Positions 11,650-24,646 are shown, numbered from the stretch's first letter. The stretch: DNA of 64,000 nucleotides from Dichetophora obliterata (GCA_963920525.1 OY986435.1:299396208-299460207); one strand, 5' to 3'. Notes: a model not told the origin generated them from the sequence alone. Program-made: numbers and translations.

Positions 11650-12660
11650 GAGTGCCTTTTAATAAAACGTAGTTGTGTTTGATGGCAGAAAGTGGCGCCG
11701 CATAAGTAACTTAATATTTTGGAAATTATTGGTTTTATACAATGCTATCTTAAGCCCGGTGCGTTGCTGCCACGCCTGCTTGTTCAACGCCCATAAAATG
11801 TTATCAGTGAAACTGCACGTGTAAATTGTGGTCGTATACTGAATTTCGAGGCTTTGTGGCCTATTATTCCAAATCTAATCGATATCGTGAATTTTTGTTG
11901 TATTAGTCCATGTCCAACGCCATTAAATATTTACAGTAAAGTTGCACGTTTAAATTGAAGTCCAACCCGGTTAAAAATTTTGGACTACTTTTTAATCCAA
12001 AAAGTACTATCTTTTAATCCCTAAATAAATAAAATAAATTGGCCATTTCAGCCCTTGGAATGACTTTGACCTAGCTTCTATTGATCAATTGTGTTGTGCG
12101 TGTTGTTAAATGTTTGATCACAAATGACCGAGAACTGGACCACCGTGTTTTATGCCGAACGGCTTATGTTCTCAAGAAGCTTTTTTAATCCCTACATTAG
12201 TTTAATTTAGCTGGGTCTTGAACCCACGAAAACACTGAAAGCTTATTTGCATTTTTAATGATGCAAAATAAGTGAAACCATATTAACAACTGATTTGGAC
12301 GAGCGGATAAAGTGTTGGACCAGCAAGCACATTACAGGACGTGTGTTCAAATCATAAAAGGGCCAAGGTGATTTTTTAATGAGTATATATTGTTTATATT
12401 GTTTTTTTTTGCGCATTAAAAACTTATCTCTTTTGGATAAGAAAATTTTCAACTTTTTCTTGGATTCAAAAGTAATATTATTTTTGGTTTATAGGCGAGA
12501 GCGCAAATTTGGGTAGTATGGGAGGTACCTCGCCCCCTAGTCTAATAGACACCAAACTGCACACACTTTATAGAGATCAAGTGAGCGGTTTTGGAGTCTA
12601 CATGTGTTATACACACATACCTACATACATGCATTCATTTTAATATACATAACATAGATA
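11650..12660. repeat. Dispersed repeat, copy A, split by an insertion
   Basis: Bases about 11755-11985 and 12484-12660 match the repeat at 47150-47640. Shared words include GCGTTGCTGCCACGCC, TACTGAATTTCGAGGCT, CCTATTATTCCAAA and GGGAGGTACC with CGCCC, and both copies end in short CAAACAAA/ACATACAT runs followed by ATTCATTTT. The stretch between, about 11990-12480, is an insertion carrying SINE sequence. Internally the repeat is itself made of related units of about 130-150 bp. Its class is unknown. Confidence 0.7.
11990..12480 (-). mobile_element. SINE tail plus tRNA-like segments in a TIR-like shell
   Basis: On the minus strand, about 12226-12010 repeats the SINE tail seen at 1333-1492 (AGCTTCTTGAGAACATAAGC, GAAATGGCC) behind its own B box GGGTTCAAGACCC. 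On the plus strand, GGACGAGCGGATAAAGTG...GTGTTCAAATC (about 12298-12352) is another tRNA-like pair. The edges ACTTTTTAATCCAAAAAGT and, inverted, ACTTTTGAATCCAAGAAAAA are similar to each other and to the edges of the copy at 50050-50325. Confidence 0.55.
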
Positions 12661-13887
12661 GCTAGATAGATATGATGAAAGAAGTAAGAGCCAAATTTTG
12701 AAAAAAACGCACCAACTTAGTAATAATACAGCTTCGAACCAGGCTAAGTTTTTGTTCTTTTCGCTATATTTCAAAATGCTGTTTTGCTGAAAATTTCCAG
12801 ATATTCCATTTTGAAATTCCGAATACAAAATTAACTTCTTTTTAGAAAATAAAACTGCACTTCATTTATTCATTAAACCATATTACGTTTATGGTAGGTA
12901 TCATTATGTAAATAGGGAAGTCAGCTATAGCACACACCTAAAAATTTGTGCTGAAATTTAAAGAAATTAAGTCGCAAAAGATCCAAAAACATTTAATAAA
13001 AATAAGAAAAAAATGCTTCCCGGACCCTTAAGTAAAATTCATTCTAAAAAATATTTGCAAAATAGTATTACTTTTTCAGATGATCACCTATTTAATTGCT
13101 ATAAAATGTATATTTATGAACTTATGTATTTCTATGGTTTGAAGGTTTTAGAAAGGTAATGATTTTATCTTTTCGTAAACGTGGTTCTCCTTCATTTTTA
13201 TTTGCAAACATTTTTGTTCAAAAGCTATTTATTTGTTTTGCCAATGCCATGTAAAAATAAAGACAAACATTCTAAAAGTTTTAGTTTGATTCAATATAAA
13301 ACAATGTCGCATTTTTTACTAAATATGTTTGATCCTCACTCATTTTAACTATCTTACAACAAGAAATTTTTAAGCAGCACGCTTAATGATTATAAGTTTT
13401 GAGTCTTTTGATGGTCTTATTGACGCGAATATAGTTAAAATGATTCTCACAAATCTTGAACAAACATGTTGATTTTCCCCCTTAAATCTTAAGGAAAGCA
13501 AGATAACAACATAACAATACAAATAAAATGTTTGTTTGATAATCATGTTTTTTATTTTTTCCATTTGTTTTATGACACACTGGAACATTTAAGCACAACT
13601 ACAAGTAACAAGTTGTATTTTATATCGCTCTCCTGGGGCATAAACGAGATCTTAATCTTAGCTCAAAAGACTACAATTTTGAAAATATTTCAATAAAGTA
13701 TCTGAGAAGTTTGTGATATATTCTTCTAATCTTACATTTGGCCATTTTTGGTAACCTACTAACATAGTATATGTAAGGTATATCGTATGTTTAATACTTA
13801 AGGCATTTTTAAAAAATTCAAAAATAAATCTTAAAAATAATGCTTACGTCTAATACAATTGTTTATACTGGTAAAAATGTATCACGG
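12661..13887. other. 3' flank of the GPCR gene
   Basis: AT-rich DNA downstream of the receptor stop codon. It should hold the 3' untranslated region and poly(A) site. A minus-strand AATAAA lies near 13550; I cannot say whether it is used. Confidence 0.4.
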
Positions 13888-16820
13888 TTAGTTATTTAAC
13901 GAGGTGGACTCATTTCGTTTTGTTTTTTGGTTTTGAGAATCACTGTCATGCGCCCTGGACGATAGGCTAGTCGATGCGGTCATAGATTGTGTTTCTTTTG
14001 ACCTTTTCTCAGCTTTCTTCTTAGCTACAGAAGCTGCACAGCATATATTCTGCCAAAGATCACGCGTCATTTCGTCCAACACCACAAAATAAATAAATAG
14101 AACAAATCCTTGCAGTGTGGCAGTGATGCAGAATAAATAAGAAAAGATTATACCGGCCTGCATAAAGGCAAATATACCAAAAATCCATGAGAGTCCTAGC
14201 AGAAAATACAGTAACACCGACAAACGTATCTGTTGTTTGATCATCGTACGTTCCGAACGTTGTGTAGACTGTTTCAGCGAATGTGAGATGCAGTATAAAA
14301 CATACACAAAGATCGTCAAGTTTGCAATGATGATCAAGGTGATTGGTAGGACGACACCAAAGATTAGGCCATGTCCAGACGGATAGCAGACAGCTCCAGT
14401 ATTCAGAATTTGATATTCGGTTGGAATATACGAGCGGTAATCTATGCTGACCACTAGTACGGTTGGGATTAGGGGAAAGCCCCAGGCAGCTATAGCAGAT
14501 TTAAGGATGTAGTGTTTGGGCCGATTGATGCCGATCACCGTGACGTAACGCTGAAACTGTAGAAAGGCCACGATAAGCATCCAACTAAAGAGTACTAGAA
14601 TAAAATACTGCATGAGGACGCCAAGTATTACACAGTCTACAATGTGACGTTCTTCAAGAAGATCCTGCGTAACGTCATTCGTATTCACGAAGACGAAGAG
14701 CACCAGCTGGAAGGTAAGAACGGAACAGAGATTGAGTAATACTTTGTTCGTCGCCAAGGCACGCCAGCTGGGAAAGATAAACGCCGTCATCCATACACCG
14801 AGCATTCCAAGAAGCGAAAGCGAGCAACCCAAGAGTGAAATAATATCCAGAGCACGTCGATGCAAAGGCGTTATGAGCACCGAGTCACTGGAATCGGTTT
14901 GTCTGAAGCTGCCGCCAACCAGAAAAGAGAACTGCGTTAGGTGAAGGCTACCGCAAAGTATGACAGCCGAGTTCAGAGTATTTTGGGAGGATTGAACACC
15001 TGTGCTGACCCAAGTATTATAGTTCCAATAGCCACAGCCAGTGTCATTTGTCAGTGTGAACGCTTTTGAAACGCTGTCAAAACGCTCATTACGTAAAATA
15101 AAGGGTAGTATTTCGTGGAATATGCCTGGAATAGAAAATTACTGTTTAAAGAAGCTTATCAAAAATTGATGAAAAATTTATATGACTCACCCGAATGCCC
15201 TGGTATAGAAATTGAAAGAACTTTGCTCGTAGGCTTTCGATTGACATATGTGGCTTGCTCCACAAAGAGGCAATCCGTGGCATAGACCTTCAGCACAATA
15301 ATGGGAGTACGTTCCAATCCACGCAGTTCAGCATCAACACTAGTCCAGAGTGTGAGAGGCAAAAATGTGGCCACCTGCAAGCCAGGCTCCTTTAACACCT
15401 CCGTAGCGCTCTCATTCCAGCGAATAAAACGGTAGAGAAAATCTCCTCGAGCCTCTCGAAACAGCTGATGATGATCGGTCTTGTTGGCTGTAGTTGGGAC
15501 CGCATCATAAACCGCGATGCCTGTGATTTGAGCACATAGAGGATTTACATAGAAAACACTGATATTCTCGGAGAGATGAGCACGTATACCAAGGCCAGGG
15601 AAATCAATAGTTTCGATATTTTGTCTTGATGGTCCTTCAGTGCTGTTGATTGAGTGCTGTACAGCACCAAAGATACTTGCACCCAGACAACTTTCATTGG
15701 CCACAACTGCCTCTACCATATCGTCCATGTAGCGCTCGAATGTCTCCAGCATAACATTTGTGGCATTTATTGTGCCGGAAAGACGTAAAACCATCGGGTC
15801 TTGAGCCATTAGCTGGCTACACATTCCAACTACATCCTCCGAAAGATCAGGCTCTCTTATATCCTGCACAGTTTCTCGCAGAATTTGACCCACGTAGTGC
15901 ACATCCGCTGCCAGTATTTGAACGTTTGGGCTTTGCATCAAGGTGTTCACTTTTTGAAGCACTGTTTTGCGGCTTGGACCATCGCATTTAAGATATGTAC
16001 CATTGAATACTTCTTCATGTAAATCGCTCAGTTCGGAAGTTGCTATGCGTTGCCTTGGCCTGTGAAGACAGGAAATGTTATGCCAATGCGTTATATTCTC
16101 CCACTCAGCCTGAGCTTTGGTTGCATTAAAGAAACAGGCTCTCGTAAGAGGCAGACCATTTGGTAACAAACAGAGATAGCGTGTTGTAGCTCGCTCTCCC
16201 ACCTTCGAACGCTTCCAAAAATTCGTCATCGGTCTGCTTTCTTGATCCACCGTTATGTAAACATGATGAAACGCCTCTGGCTCACAGAATAGAGCGGATG
16301 AATTTCGCTGCAACGTTTTGAAGTCCGGATCATGAGACAGGTGATGCGGTCTATCAGATGAACTGTGGATACCTTGAATGTTGGCTACATATGGTGCTTT
16401 GGTGCTGGTGACATAAGAGTTCATGTGTTTCTGACCACTAACTGTTCGATTGAAATCGATAAGATTTTCGCTGCCATTTTGAAAATTTTTCTCATCTGGC
16501 CGTGGTTCAGGCTGTTTCTTTGGCATAGGATGATGTGGGCTTAGTTGTGGTCGTGAGAGAATTTTGGTTGCGGTTTGATCTTTGCTGAGCCCAAACCATT
16601 TTGTTTCATTTGAATGATTTTCATGGGATTGGCTTTCATAAGATTTGGGAGGATTGAATTTATTTTCTTTTAACTTTTGTTCAGGGGAGTTGTTCTCACT
16701 GCTTGTGTTGGAATTCTGGCTATTTTCTGTATTCAATTTTAAAGTAAACGATTCACTTTTCGCACTTTTCACACTAAACACTATGCACAATAGTAATATT
16801 AATATTGTTTTTAGCCGCAT
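13888..16820 (-). CDS. Adhesion-type G-protein-coupled receptor (GAIN/GPS plus 7TM), two exons
   Basis: Exons are 16820-15191 and 15125-13888. The 65-bp intron has a GTGAGT donor and a TTCCAG acceptor, and the split Gly-544 codon keeps frame, giving 955 residues. Residues 1-20 are a signal peptide. Residues 25-170 are Ser/Asn/His/Pro-rich and probably disordered or glycosylated. Cysteines from C179 to C251, with NGLPLTRAC, look like a hormone-receptor-motif module. Roughly 265-607 would be the GAIN domain, ending in a GPS with CGYW at 574-577, W582, C601 and HLT at 605-607, the expected autocleavage site being L606/T607. Seven hydrophobic segments follow, starting at about 635, 671, 704, 747, 793, 842 and 868; C707 at TM3 and the Cys in AVCYPSG form the usual extracellular disulfide. 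The cytoplasmic tail is short and Ser/Thr/Lys-rich. This is a surface receptor of family B2. The closest family I recall is Drosophila CG11318/CG15556; ligand unknown. Family call very sure, orthology tentative. Confidence 0.93.
15126..15190 (-). other. Intron of the adhesion GPCR gene
   Basis: Short 65-bp intron typical of flies. On the minus strand it starts GTGAGT and ends TTTTCTATTCCAG. It is phase 1 and removing it joins the extracellular region directly to the GPS motif, which is strong support for the splice. Confidence 0.92.
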
Positions 16821-17884
16821 TTTAATGTGTGATATTTTGCTATTTTTATTGACTTAATTATTTTTGTTTATGTTTCGGCGGTTTTTGTTTATTATTATAC
16901 GTTCCATTCGTTTTGTTTCATTTTATCAATTTTGTGATCTTCTGTGTGGCAAACCATGCCTCTTTACTTGATCGCGATACGATTGCAACTGAATCAATAA
17001 TAATTTAAATTCATTGGCCCCAAGTTATCACTAAACTTTTTTCTGTTGAAATGGTGTTAATTGTATAGCTTTTTATCGTACGAATTATTAAAATGCCGTA
17101 CTTATCTTTGAGATAAGTGAGCGCAACTCATGACTATTTCTCGGTATGCTCCAGCGAGCAATGCACGATGGAGAAAATATTTTCGAAACGCACTTTTTCG
17201 CAAGATATGGTTTTAACTATGTATTTAAAAGAATACATACATATGTAAAAGTTCGAATTATATTTTCAGCAGATGGGTGGGAACAATTAATTGTGAAGTG
17301 AGAACATGATTCAAAGGTGCCATAATGTCGTCACACCAAGAGCTTTTTTAAATTATTGAAAGAAACATATAGTAGCACGATGATATCGATTGTTAAAGAA
17401 GTGAATATATGCACTATAAGAAGAAGAAATAAACTTAAGATAATACACTCTTTTAAATACAATACACTTGAAAAACTTTAGAGTCGTGCAATAAATAACA
17501 CAGATTTTTGCTTGTTAAAAAGATTACACATAGCCTGACAGGATCGATCATTGACCATAATTTTTTAAAAGAAAATAGTTGAGTACAAATAAAAAACTAT
17601 GTTCTTTAGCAGTACAATGAAAAATAAATTCTAATAAATTTAAATTAACTAGAGATAACAAATTATTTATTTTTAGGCTTAGTAAAACAAATTAAGATAA
17701 AAAAAAATCAAAAGTTTATGTATATAATAGAACATGAAAATGGCACTCAACGATAATAAAAATAAAAAATTGGTAAGAGAAACACATTTAATTTACTTAA
17801 AAATAGCTTAATTACTAAGAAAGAAATAACAAATTTGAAAGAAAATAAACTTAAGAAAAAGGAAAGTGAGAAAAAATAGATTGA
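16821..17884. other. 5' flank of the GPCR gene; no further feature recognised
   Basis: AT-rich sequence upstream of the receptor start codon. The promoter and any untranslated exon must lie here or beyond, but I see no convincing TATA box or initiator. Nothing else is recognised. Confidence 0.5.
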
Positions 17885-18627
17885 CTAAAAATTTGTTTCT
17901 GCGAGATTTCTCTTATTCTACGAGGCAACGAATTGCACAGTTGCACATTACAGCATTAATGAAAAAGATATTTGAACTGAACTGCCCGTCGTAATGCGAA
18001 TTCTATCGTCCAAATGACAGACACCGAGGAGGATTTTTAGTAAAAAATCATCATGCCTGACAAATGGAATATGCAAAATTTTCAGTTTTACGGCACTGTA
18101 AACCCTAAAATTGTTCAATATGACCAAAAAGTTTATGTATGGTGCGGTGTTTGTGCTGACATGATCATCGGCCCGTTTTTTCGCTGATGAATGTGGTGTG
18201 GAAGTAACCGTCAATCAGTTGCGTTATCGGGCTATGATAACAGATTTTTTAATGTCGATTATTAGTGAATATGGTTTGGATTACTTCTGGTTTTAACGAG
18301 ATGGAGCTGCACAACATACATCTCGTGCCATAATCGGGTTTTTGAAGGATTTCTGAGTGGCAATTTAGACTGGCCGCCGCATTCACCTGATTTGACGTCG
18401 CCAGTCTTTATTGTATGGAGTCACTTTAAGTCAAAAGCTTATATTAATATGCCAATAGGACACTTGGTGAACTAAAACTAAAGTTCGGAAAGAAATTGTC
18501 GCCATATCGGCCTAAACACTGACTAATGTGATGAAAAATTACAAAAAACGAGTTAAAAAATGCACAAAATAAATTTTTTAAATGATTTAAAAAAAAGAGG
18601 CGATCAACTTAGTTGGGTCACCCTGTA
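17885..18627 (+). pseudogene. mariner (IS630/Tc1-mariner) transposase relic
   Basis: Translating this stretch in shifting frames gives, in the right order, family landmarks: a VYVWCG-like block followed by IIGPFF (about 18135-18180), VTVNQLRYRAMITDFL (about 18207), the RDGAAQHTS catalytic block (about 18298) with a stop just before Arg, and LDWPPHSPDLTS (about 18366) followed by a KSKAY-like block. These are hallmarks of mariner-type DDE/D transposases. The 3' end carries CTTAGTTGGGTCACCCTGTA, a plausible terminal repeat end. The N-terminal half and the left terminal repeat were not found. Several stops and frameshifts make it inactive. An overlapping 88-codon open frame on the minus strand is a shadow. 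Confidence 0.82.
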
Positions 18628-18934
18628 TAATTACACCCTTCTGAGCTTAGCATAAATTGAACGATACACTGGTCTCACGTTAGGAAAAGCATAGCAGAAA
18701 CGCTCGCATCGCCTGTTCTTTACGCTAGAATCTATATTATTAATAATACACTGAGAACAAAAACATTCTTTAAAATAAAACAAAAAATGTTGAAATGTAA
18801 ATTTAATGCGTTTCTTCAAAACAAAATTAAAAGCAAGCGTGTCATATGATTGAAGTGTCATATGATTAGCAGCCATACAATTCATAAGAATGAATTAGAG
18901 GATCTGTACATTCATATGCTAGTTTAAACATTGA

Positions 18935-19070
18935 GTTGATCACAGCTTAATCACTCAAAGACTACTGATAAGGAATATGTAGTGATTTCCGAAACAGACT
19001 GTCTAGTCAGCTAAGTGATTGACTCTAAACAGAGTTGTTGTTGTTGTTGTTGCCTTCTTGAAAACTCACT
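18935..19070 (+). repeat. Dispersed repeat, partner at 50800-50930 inverted
   Basis: Landmarks CACTCAAAGACTACTGA, GATTTCCGAAACAGACTGTC and TAGTCAGCTAAGTGATTGAC, followed by a (GTT)n run and GCCTTCTT, recur reverse-complemented at 50800-50930. It is probably one end of an unidentified transposon. Confidence 0.72.
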
Positions 19071-19896
19071 TGATCTAAAGCTCACAATCTTAATTCATGT
19101 AATTATTCAATAGATCATAAAAATTAATTAGCAAGCGTGTTTAATTATTTTCAACTATAATCTTATATTTTTATAATTTTCTCTCATTAATTCCTTGCAA
19201 TAACAAAAAATACGTAGCCATTTCAGATAGCCTATCTGAGATTAAATTACAAAAAAATGTGTGTAGTGGAATCATTGACCAGACAATTGAAAAAACCCGA
19301 TTTAATATATGATTGTTTGAAAGTATTTTTTTTTTTTTGGTTTCACAAATAATGAACATTAGATTAAATAAAAACTAATTTATTATTGCAGTATGTATTA
19401 AAAATATTTCAATATTTAAAGCCGCAATAAAACACAAACATCATCGAATGGAGTTAAAATTTTGTATTTGAGGTGCTCCAGGGGTAACTAATTATGAATA
19501 TTACATAGAAAAATCGAAAAATCTAAAAAAATGGCATCGAAAAAATGGCGGTGTGAAAATCATTGTTTTTAATTTAAGAACAATATTTTAAAGCATTTAA
19601 TTAATTGTGTTTTAGAATATTTGTTTTCAATATAATAGTCTTCGTTTTAAATTTTTTTTTAAATAAATGTTTGTGAACTGTTAATGTTTAGGTACTATAA
19701 AAATGTATCAAATACGATTTTTTTTTTAAACAAAAACCTTTTTTAAAATTTAACTTTACAAACATTTGTGTGAAAGACAAACACTGACTTGCAATAATCG
19801 GTAGAGTAAGTGTGATTTCCTGATTGTATCTGTGTGAAAACACGAAGTGTCGCTTCCCTCGCGAATGTACTACGTGGTCGACACTGTACCTACATG
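19071..19896. other. AT-rich stretch, nothing recognised
   Basis: No gene or repeat was identified. Confidence 0.4.
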
Positions 19897-20099
<203 letters not shown>

Positions 20100-20716
20100 G
20101 TTTCTGATCAAATTAAGCTTTTTAACGTTTTCTCTTCGGTATTTTGAAGGTATTGTGAAAAAATAGGTATTGTGAAGACCCTATTTTTGTTTTGGCGCTC
20201 TTGAAAAAAGTATTACCAAACATTTCAACGGATGGATTTCAATATGATTCTTGATCGATTGCTAAATCGATTATTTTGCAAAAATTAAACTTTCTGCATA
20301 TTAAAAAAAGTTATGCATGAAAAATCTGAAGCACCTCAAAAAGCTTGGCTTTAAGAATTGGAGGTTAATGTGGAGCCCTTCAGATGGATAATGTTATATA
20401 CTAATTTAATTTCCATTTCATTGTTTTGAACTCATCTACGGCATGCTTCATACTTTCTTGATCCCATTTTCAATATAATATCTGCTTTAAAAACCCAAAT
20501 AAACTCTTAATATTTAGAAAAAAACACATGTTTGAAAGTGCGCACAAAAGAATTCGACTCTTCATTCTTTCTATTGTATTGTCAAGCGTGTGCTACTAAA
20601 AGTTTTATGTATACTATTTATACATACAGCTAGAGTTGCCAAATAAGATTTAGTTTGCGAAATGGATAAGGGTTCCACACAAACCGCATATTCTGAATTA
20701 TCCGAAGTTACTCTAT
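20100..20716. other. AT-rich stretch, nothing recognised
   Basis: No gene or repeat was identified. Confidence 0.4.
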
Positions 20717-20933
20717 CAGCCCAATTCTGAAAGATTTTTCCCGGAGAATTGAAAAAGGGTATTTTCAGTTTTAAGATAGCAGATAAGGATACCATATTTT
20801 TTTTACATTCATGAATATTAACGGTTAATGAAAAAATTGGCAATAAATATTTCCAAAATATTTTTGAACTTTATCTTAAAAATGAAAACTCCTTTTTCCG
20901 ATTCCCCGTGAAAAATCATTCAGAATTGGACTG
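20717..20933. mobile_element. Foldback MITE, 217 bp, copy 1
   Basis: The left arm CAGCCCAATTCTGAA...TTTTTCCCGG...AAAAAGGG is inverted at the right as CCTTTTTCCGATTCCCCGTG...TTCAGAATTGGACTG. Arms of about 70 bp continue to TTTTAAGATAGCAGATAA / TATCTTAAAA. A second copy lies inside the hAT element at 32664-32863. Confidence 0.82.
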
Positions 20934-23689
20934 CATGTCTCAAAAATTGCCTTAAAGTTTTTTATAAAACTTTCAGTAAAATTTATCAGACAATTTCAAT
21001 GCAAAGTTTATAGATTAGCACTTTTCGGTATTTACTTTTACTCTAATTTCACTGATTCATGGTCTTTTTAGGGGTCAAAGTAAAAATTTTGATAATTTCG
21101 AGTCAAAACTGTTTTATTAAAACGGCCTTTTCTGAAAATCTATGAATTGATCATTTGAAAATTAAAAAAACATTTAAATTTTACGTTGGGACTAGCTTTT
21201 TCCTATTAAAAGAATGAGTTTTTTTTCAGATCTTTTTTAACCCTTTTCGTGGGGAGCGAAAAAAAATGTTTCTACATATGGGTGGTCTAATACATATACA
21301 ATGTTATATTATACATATAATGGATATTTGAAATTGCTTCAATTATTTTCAAGCCAAATATTTTTTTAACATGCTTAAGATGGGATGTTAAAAGAACTTA
21401 GCCATCGATGACTATAACAAAGTTTTATCTGCTCGTGAACGCCACACTCACCACACCCAAAATTTAAACTATTTTTAAAATTTTGTGTGTTTTAGTGAGC
21501 TTACTTTGAACCATGTAATCATGATATATAATCCTACTTTGTTAAGTTATATTTATGGGTTTATGGGTCATTTTTGGATTTTGTAAATTTGTGTTTAAAA
21601 AAATATAAATCAGTCAAAAGTAAACTTGTGCTAAACTTTTAATTGGGATGTTTTTATCTGCGTGCATATCGTAGTCAAAACTTGAAACGCGTTTTTGTCA
21701 AAAGTTGTTTTTATTTGTAACTAATTGTATACATAGTTGTCCTCCTGATGAAGGAATGATTATTTTTGGACGATTATTTTTCTTTCATAGCTAAAAATAT
21801 GACTGAAATTTTGGTTAAATAAGCAACTTTAAATTTCAACATCCACCATTTTTCGAAAAACCAAAATTTTTCAAATTCCTTATTTTAGATGACCCATCAG
21901 CAGCACTTTTTTTATCCCTCGCAAATATGCAGTATTCCACTAATTTATCCAATATTTTGTCATAAAAAATATTTTCTTCAAATATAGGTATATCTTTCAT
22001 GTAAAAAGAAAATTTGTTATTAAATCTTTTAATGTGTGACCAAAAATCAATCCTAAACAAGACCATTTCATGCACGTCCCAACTAGTAGTGCCCCCTTAA
22101 TACAAGCTCTTATACTTTATGCATTATATTCATTTGTCTCATACAATTTAACTTCAATATCTACAAGATACTTTAAAAATTAACACATCATCAAGCTTAC
22201 ATTTGATTTATTTTATCCACCAATACAATAAGGTAAAGATGTCATTTACAAACATTATGTTGCAAAAACCTTAAAAAATATTTACATATTTCAGCATAAG
22301 ATTCGGAGTGCAAAGCTAAAAATAATTTTAAGAAATACTTAAACATGTTCTGGCACCTAGATTTTTGAATATCACTTAATCGAGTGATTACAATATTTTT
22401 TTTTAAATAATTCTCAATTTAGTATTTATATTTATAACTTTTAAAAGGTTTTATTTTTTGTTCGTTAATTTTGCATATTTATAAGCATTAACAATTTTAG
22501 TTATCCAAACATGCCGATAAAAATATCAAAAATAAATAACTTAAATTCTTTCAAAAATAAAGGAATTAGAAAAGCTTAGACGTATTTTTACATGTGAAAA
22601 CATAGCAAACAAAGCCGAGCTACTTAAGAGTAAAGCGAAATAATAATAAATTTAAGCATAGTAATTTTTTTTAGTTTGGTCAAATGTTAAAATTTTAAAA
22701 ACTCAGATTTAAGAATATGTTATTATGCCATTTTTTTTTTTGATATATTAACGCTATGCAAATAAAAAAATATTTAGATATATACCTTGTGTTCTTTGTA
22801 TACATTTCTAAAAATATTAAAATTTTTGATATAGAATCAGTTACTAATTTTTTTATTATGTTCTTTTTACATTAAAACATGAACAAATAAATATAAATTA
22901 TCATATTTATAAAAAATAACGTTTTATATAATTCTTAAAAATTGTTTGTTTTAAAAAGGGTTTTATCTTGTATGAAGGATTTACTTTGATTAATTTGTTC
23001 AAAAATGTCCACTAGTTATCAACGAAATTTGTATGCCAATACCATTCCCAATGCATGTTATTTCTTTCTAAGAAAGTTAACATAACATATTTAAATCATA
23101 AAAAGTTAGCATAATAATCAATAATAAGGTCATATAGAAAACTTTCAATTTGACTCCTTTTTTATTTTCTTTATTATTTTTATTTTTATTAATTTTGTTT
23201 GTTTTTAATTTTTTACTTACTTTTGTTTTTTATTATTTTTATTTTATTTTTATATTTTTCTGCCATTTTAAATTTACCATTTTTAAATTTTCTTTCATTG
23301 TATTTAATTATTATCTTCAAATTCATTTTCTGACAATTCAATATCATTCAAGGCTTCAAAAGCTTGAGATATTCCTTGTAATTACTTAAAATCGTTTTCA
23401 TAGCTTTCTGTAGGAGAGTTTTTTTTCAGGCATTGCAAGCAGTTGGCGCACATTTTCATCAACTTTTGTAATATCCTTTTTTTATAACGCGACTCCAGGC
23501 TTATTGAAGCAATAATCGAATCAGAACTATTTATTGCTTTACAAAACATATCTTGAATGTTAACTTCGCGATTTTGAGTCCTGCAGTGAGTTAATCTAAA
23601 TTTTTTATAATTTGTCCGCTATGAGACCCAACTTCGCAAATTTTCTACAAAAAAATAAAAAAAAAGTAAAAAAAATCAGACATTGACGA
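20934..23689. other. Long AT-rich stretch, no gene recognised
   Basis: Short AT-biased open frames on both strands (for example 21836-22075 minus and 23150-23389 plus, a Phe/Leu-rich T-run frame) look spurious. Confidence 0.4.
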
Positions 23690-24080
23690 TGATGTTTCGA
23701 AAAATTCCCTCTCACGTCCTGGCTCCTTTTTTCATCATGCTTGAAAAAGATCCTACCCACGACTGCAACAAGTTTAAATATCACAGACTCAATAATAACT
23801 AAAATACAGTTTTTATTTGATAATGACACACCTCTTTGTTGGATGACGCCTTGTTTTTCCAACACGCTCGGAAAAGATCTTTCCCACTACTCTACTAAAT
23901 TTCAATAAGCTAGTGCCCATGTTAGACAAGATACAGTATTTATTATTAGTGGCACGCGGCTTTGTCGAATCCCGCCCCCTTTTTCTATCGTGCTTGGAAA
24001 ATATCTTGTTCCAAGTATTCTGCACCAATTTTTATTAAATTCCGTCCATGCTAACGCCAAGATATGATTTTTTGGCCACT
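23690..24080. repeat. Tandem repeat, about three units of 120-130 bp
   Basis: Units recur with TTTTTCATCATGCTTGAAAAAGATC, TTTTTCCAACACGCTCGGAAAAGATC and TTTTTCTATCGTGCTTGGAAAATATC, each followed by TTCCAC/ACCCAC-type and ATTAAAT-type blocks. Weakly similar, so old. Confidence 0.68.
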
Positions 24081-24511
24081 TTTCTAAATGTCCCCCCTAT
24101 AAATATGGAAGCATTGTGTTGATTCGAAAGATAGGTGATAGTAAGTTAGAGGGTGGAAAGATAGAGTTGTGTCGGTGAAAAATTGTTTTATATCTGCACA
24201 GCTCAAAACTGCCGGGTAAAAAGCTCGCAGGAAGACTATGTTACCACTTTATCGTGCGTCTAAATAAAGTGATGGCGTCAGGCTATGTATCTTCCCATGG
24301 CATTACCTCTACTCAAGGCTGAGGCAACCAACATTACGTCGATTACTAGGGATGTCAAAAATCCCGGGATCCCGATCTTTTTTATGACCCGAATATCCCG
24401 TGATTATTCGATTCGAATCCCGGGATTGTTGAAAAAAAAATTTTTTAATAGCTAATAAAAATTTTCAAACTACCATCACAAATATCCCGCTTTCTAAGAT
24501 CAACGATCGAA

Positions 24512-24646
24512 CTAACAAGCGTTGAGGCGGAGCGGTGCTTCTACTCTTCAGGTCTTATACGAAATAAATTAAGGTCTTAGTTAGGAGATAACACCATTAA
24601 TGCTTTAATTTCTTAAAGATCGTATTTTGAACAAAAGAAGGAATAA
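24512..24646 (+). pseudogene. hAT transposase dimerisation-domain relic
   Basis: One continuous frame of 45 codons reads TSVEAERCFYSSGLIRNKLR, a stop, then LGDNTINAL, a stop, then SYFEQKKE. This is the conserved C-terminal dimerisation block of hAT transposases (S-V-E-A-E-R-x-F-S-x-x-G). Two in-frame stops (TAG, TAA) show it is dead. The rest of the transposase is missing. Confidence 0.85.

Noticed and set aside
15758..15991. Open frame on the strand opposite the GPCR
   Set aside because: Shadow of the receptor coding exon; the minus-strand protein explains the sequence.
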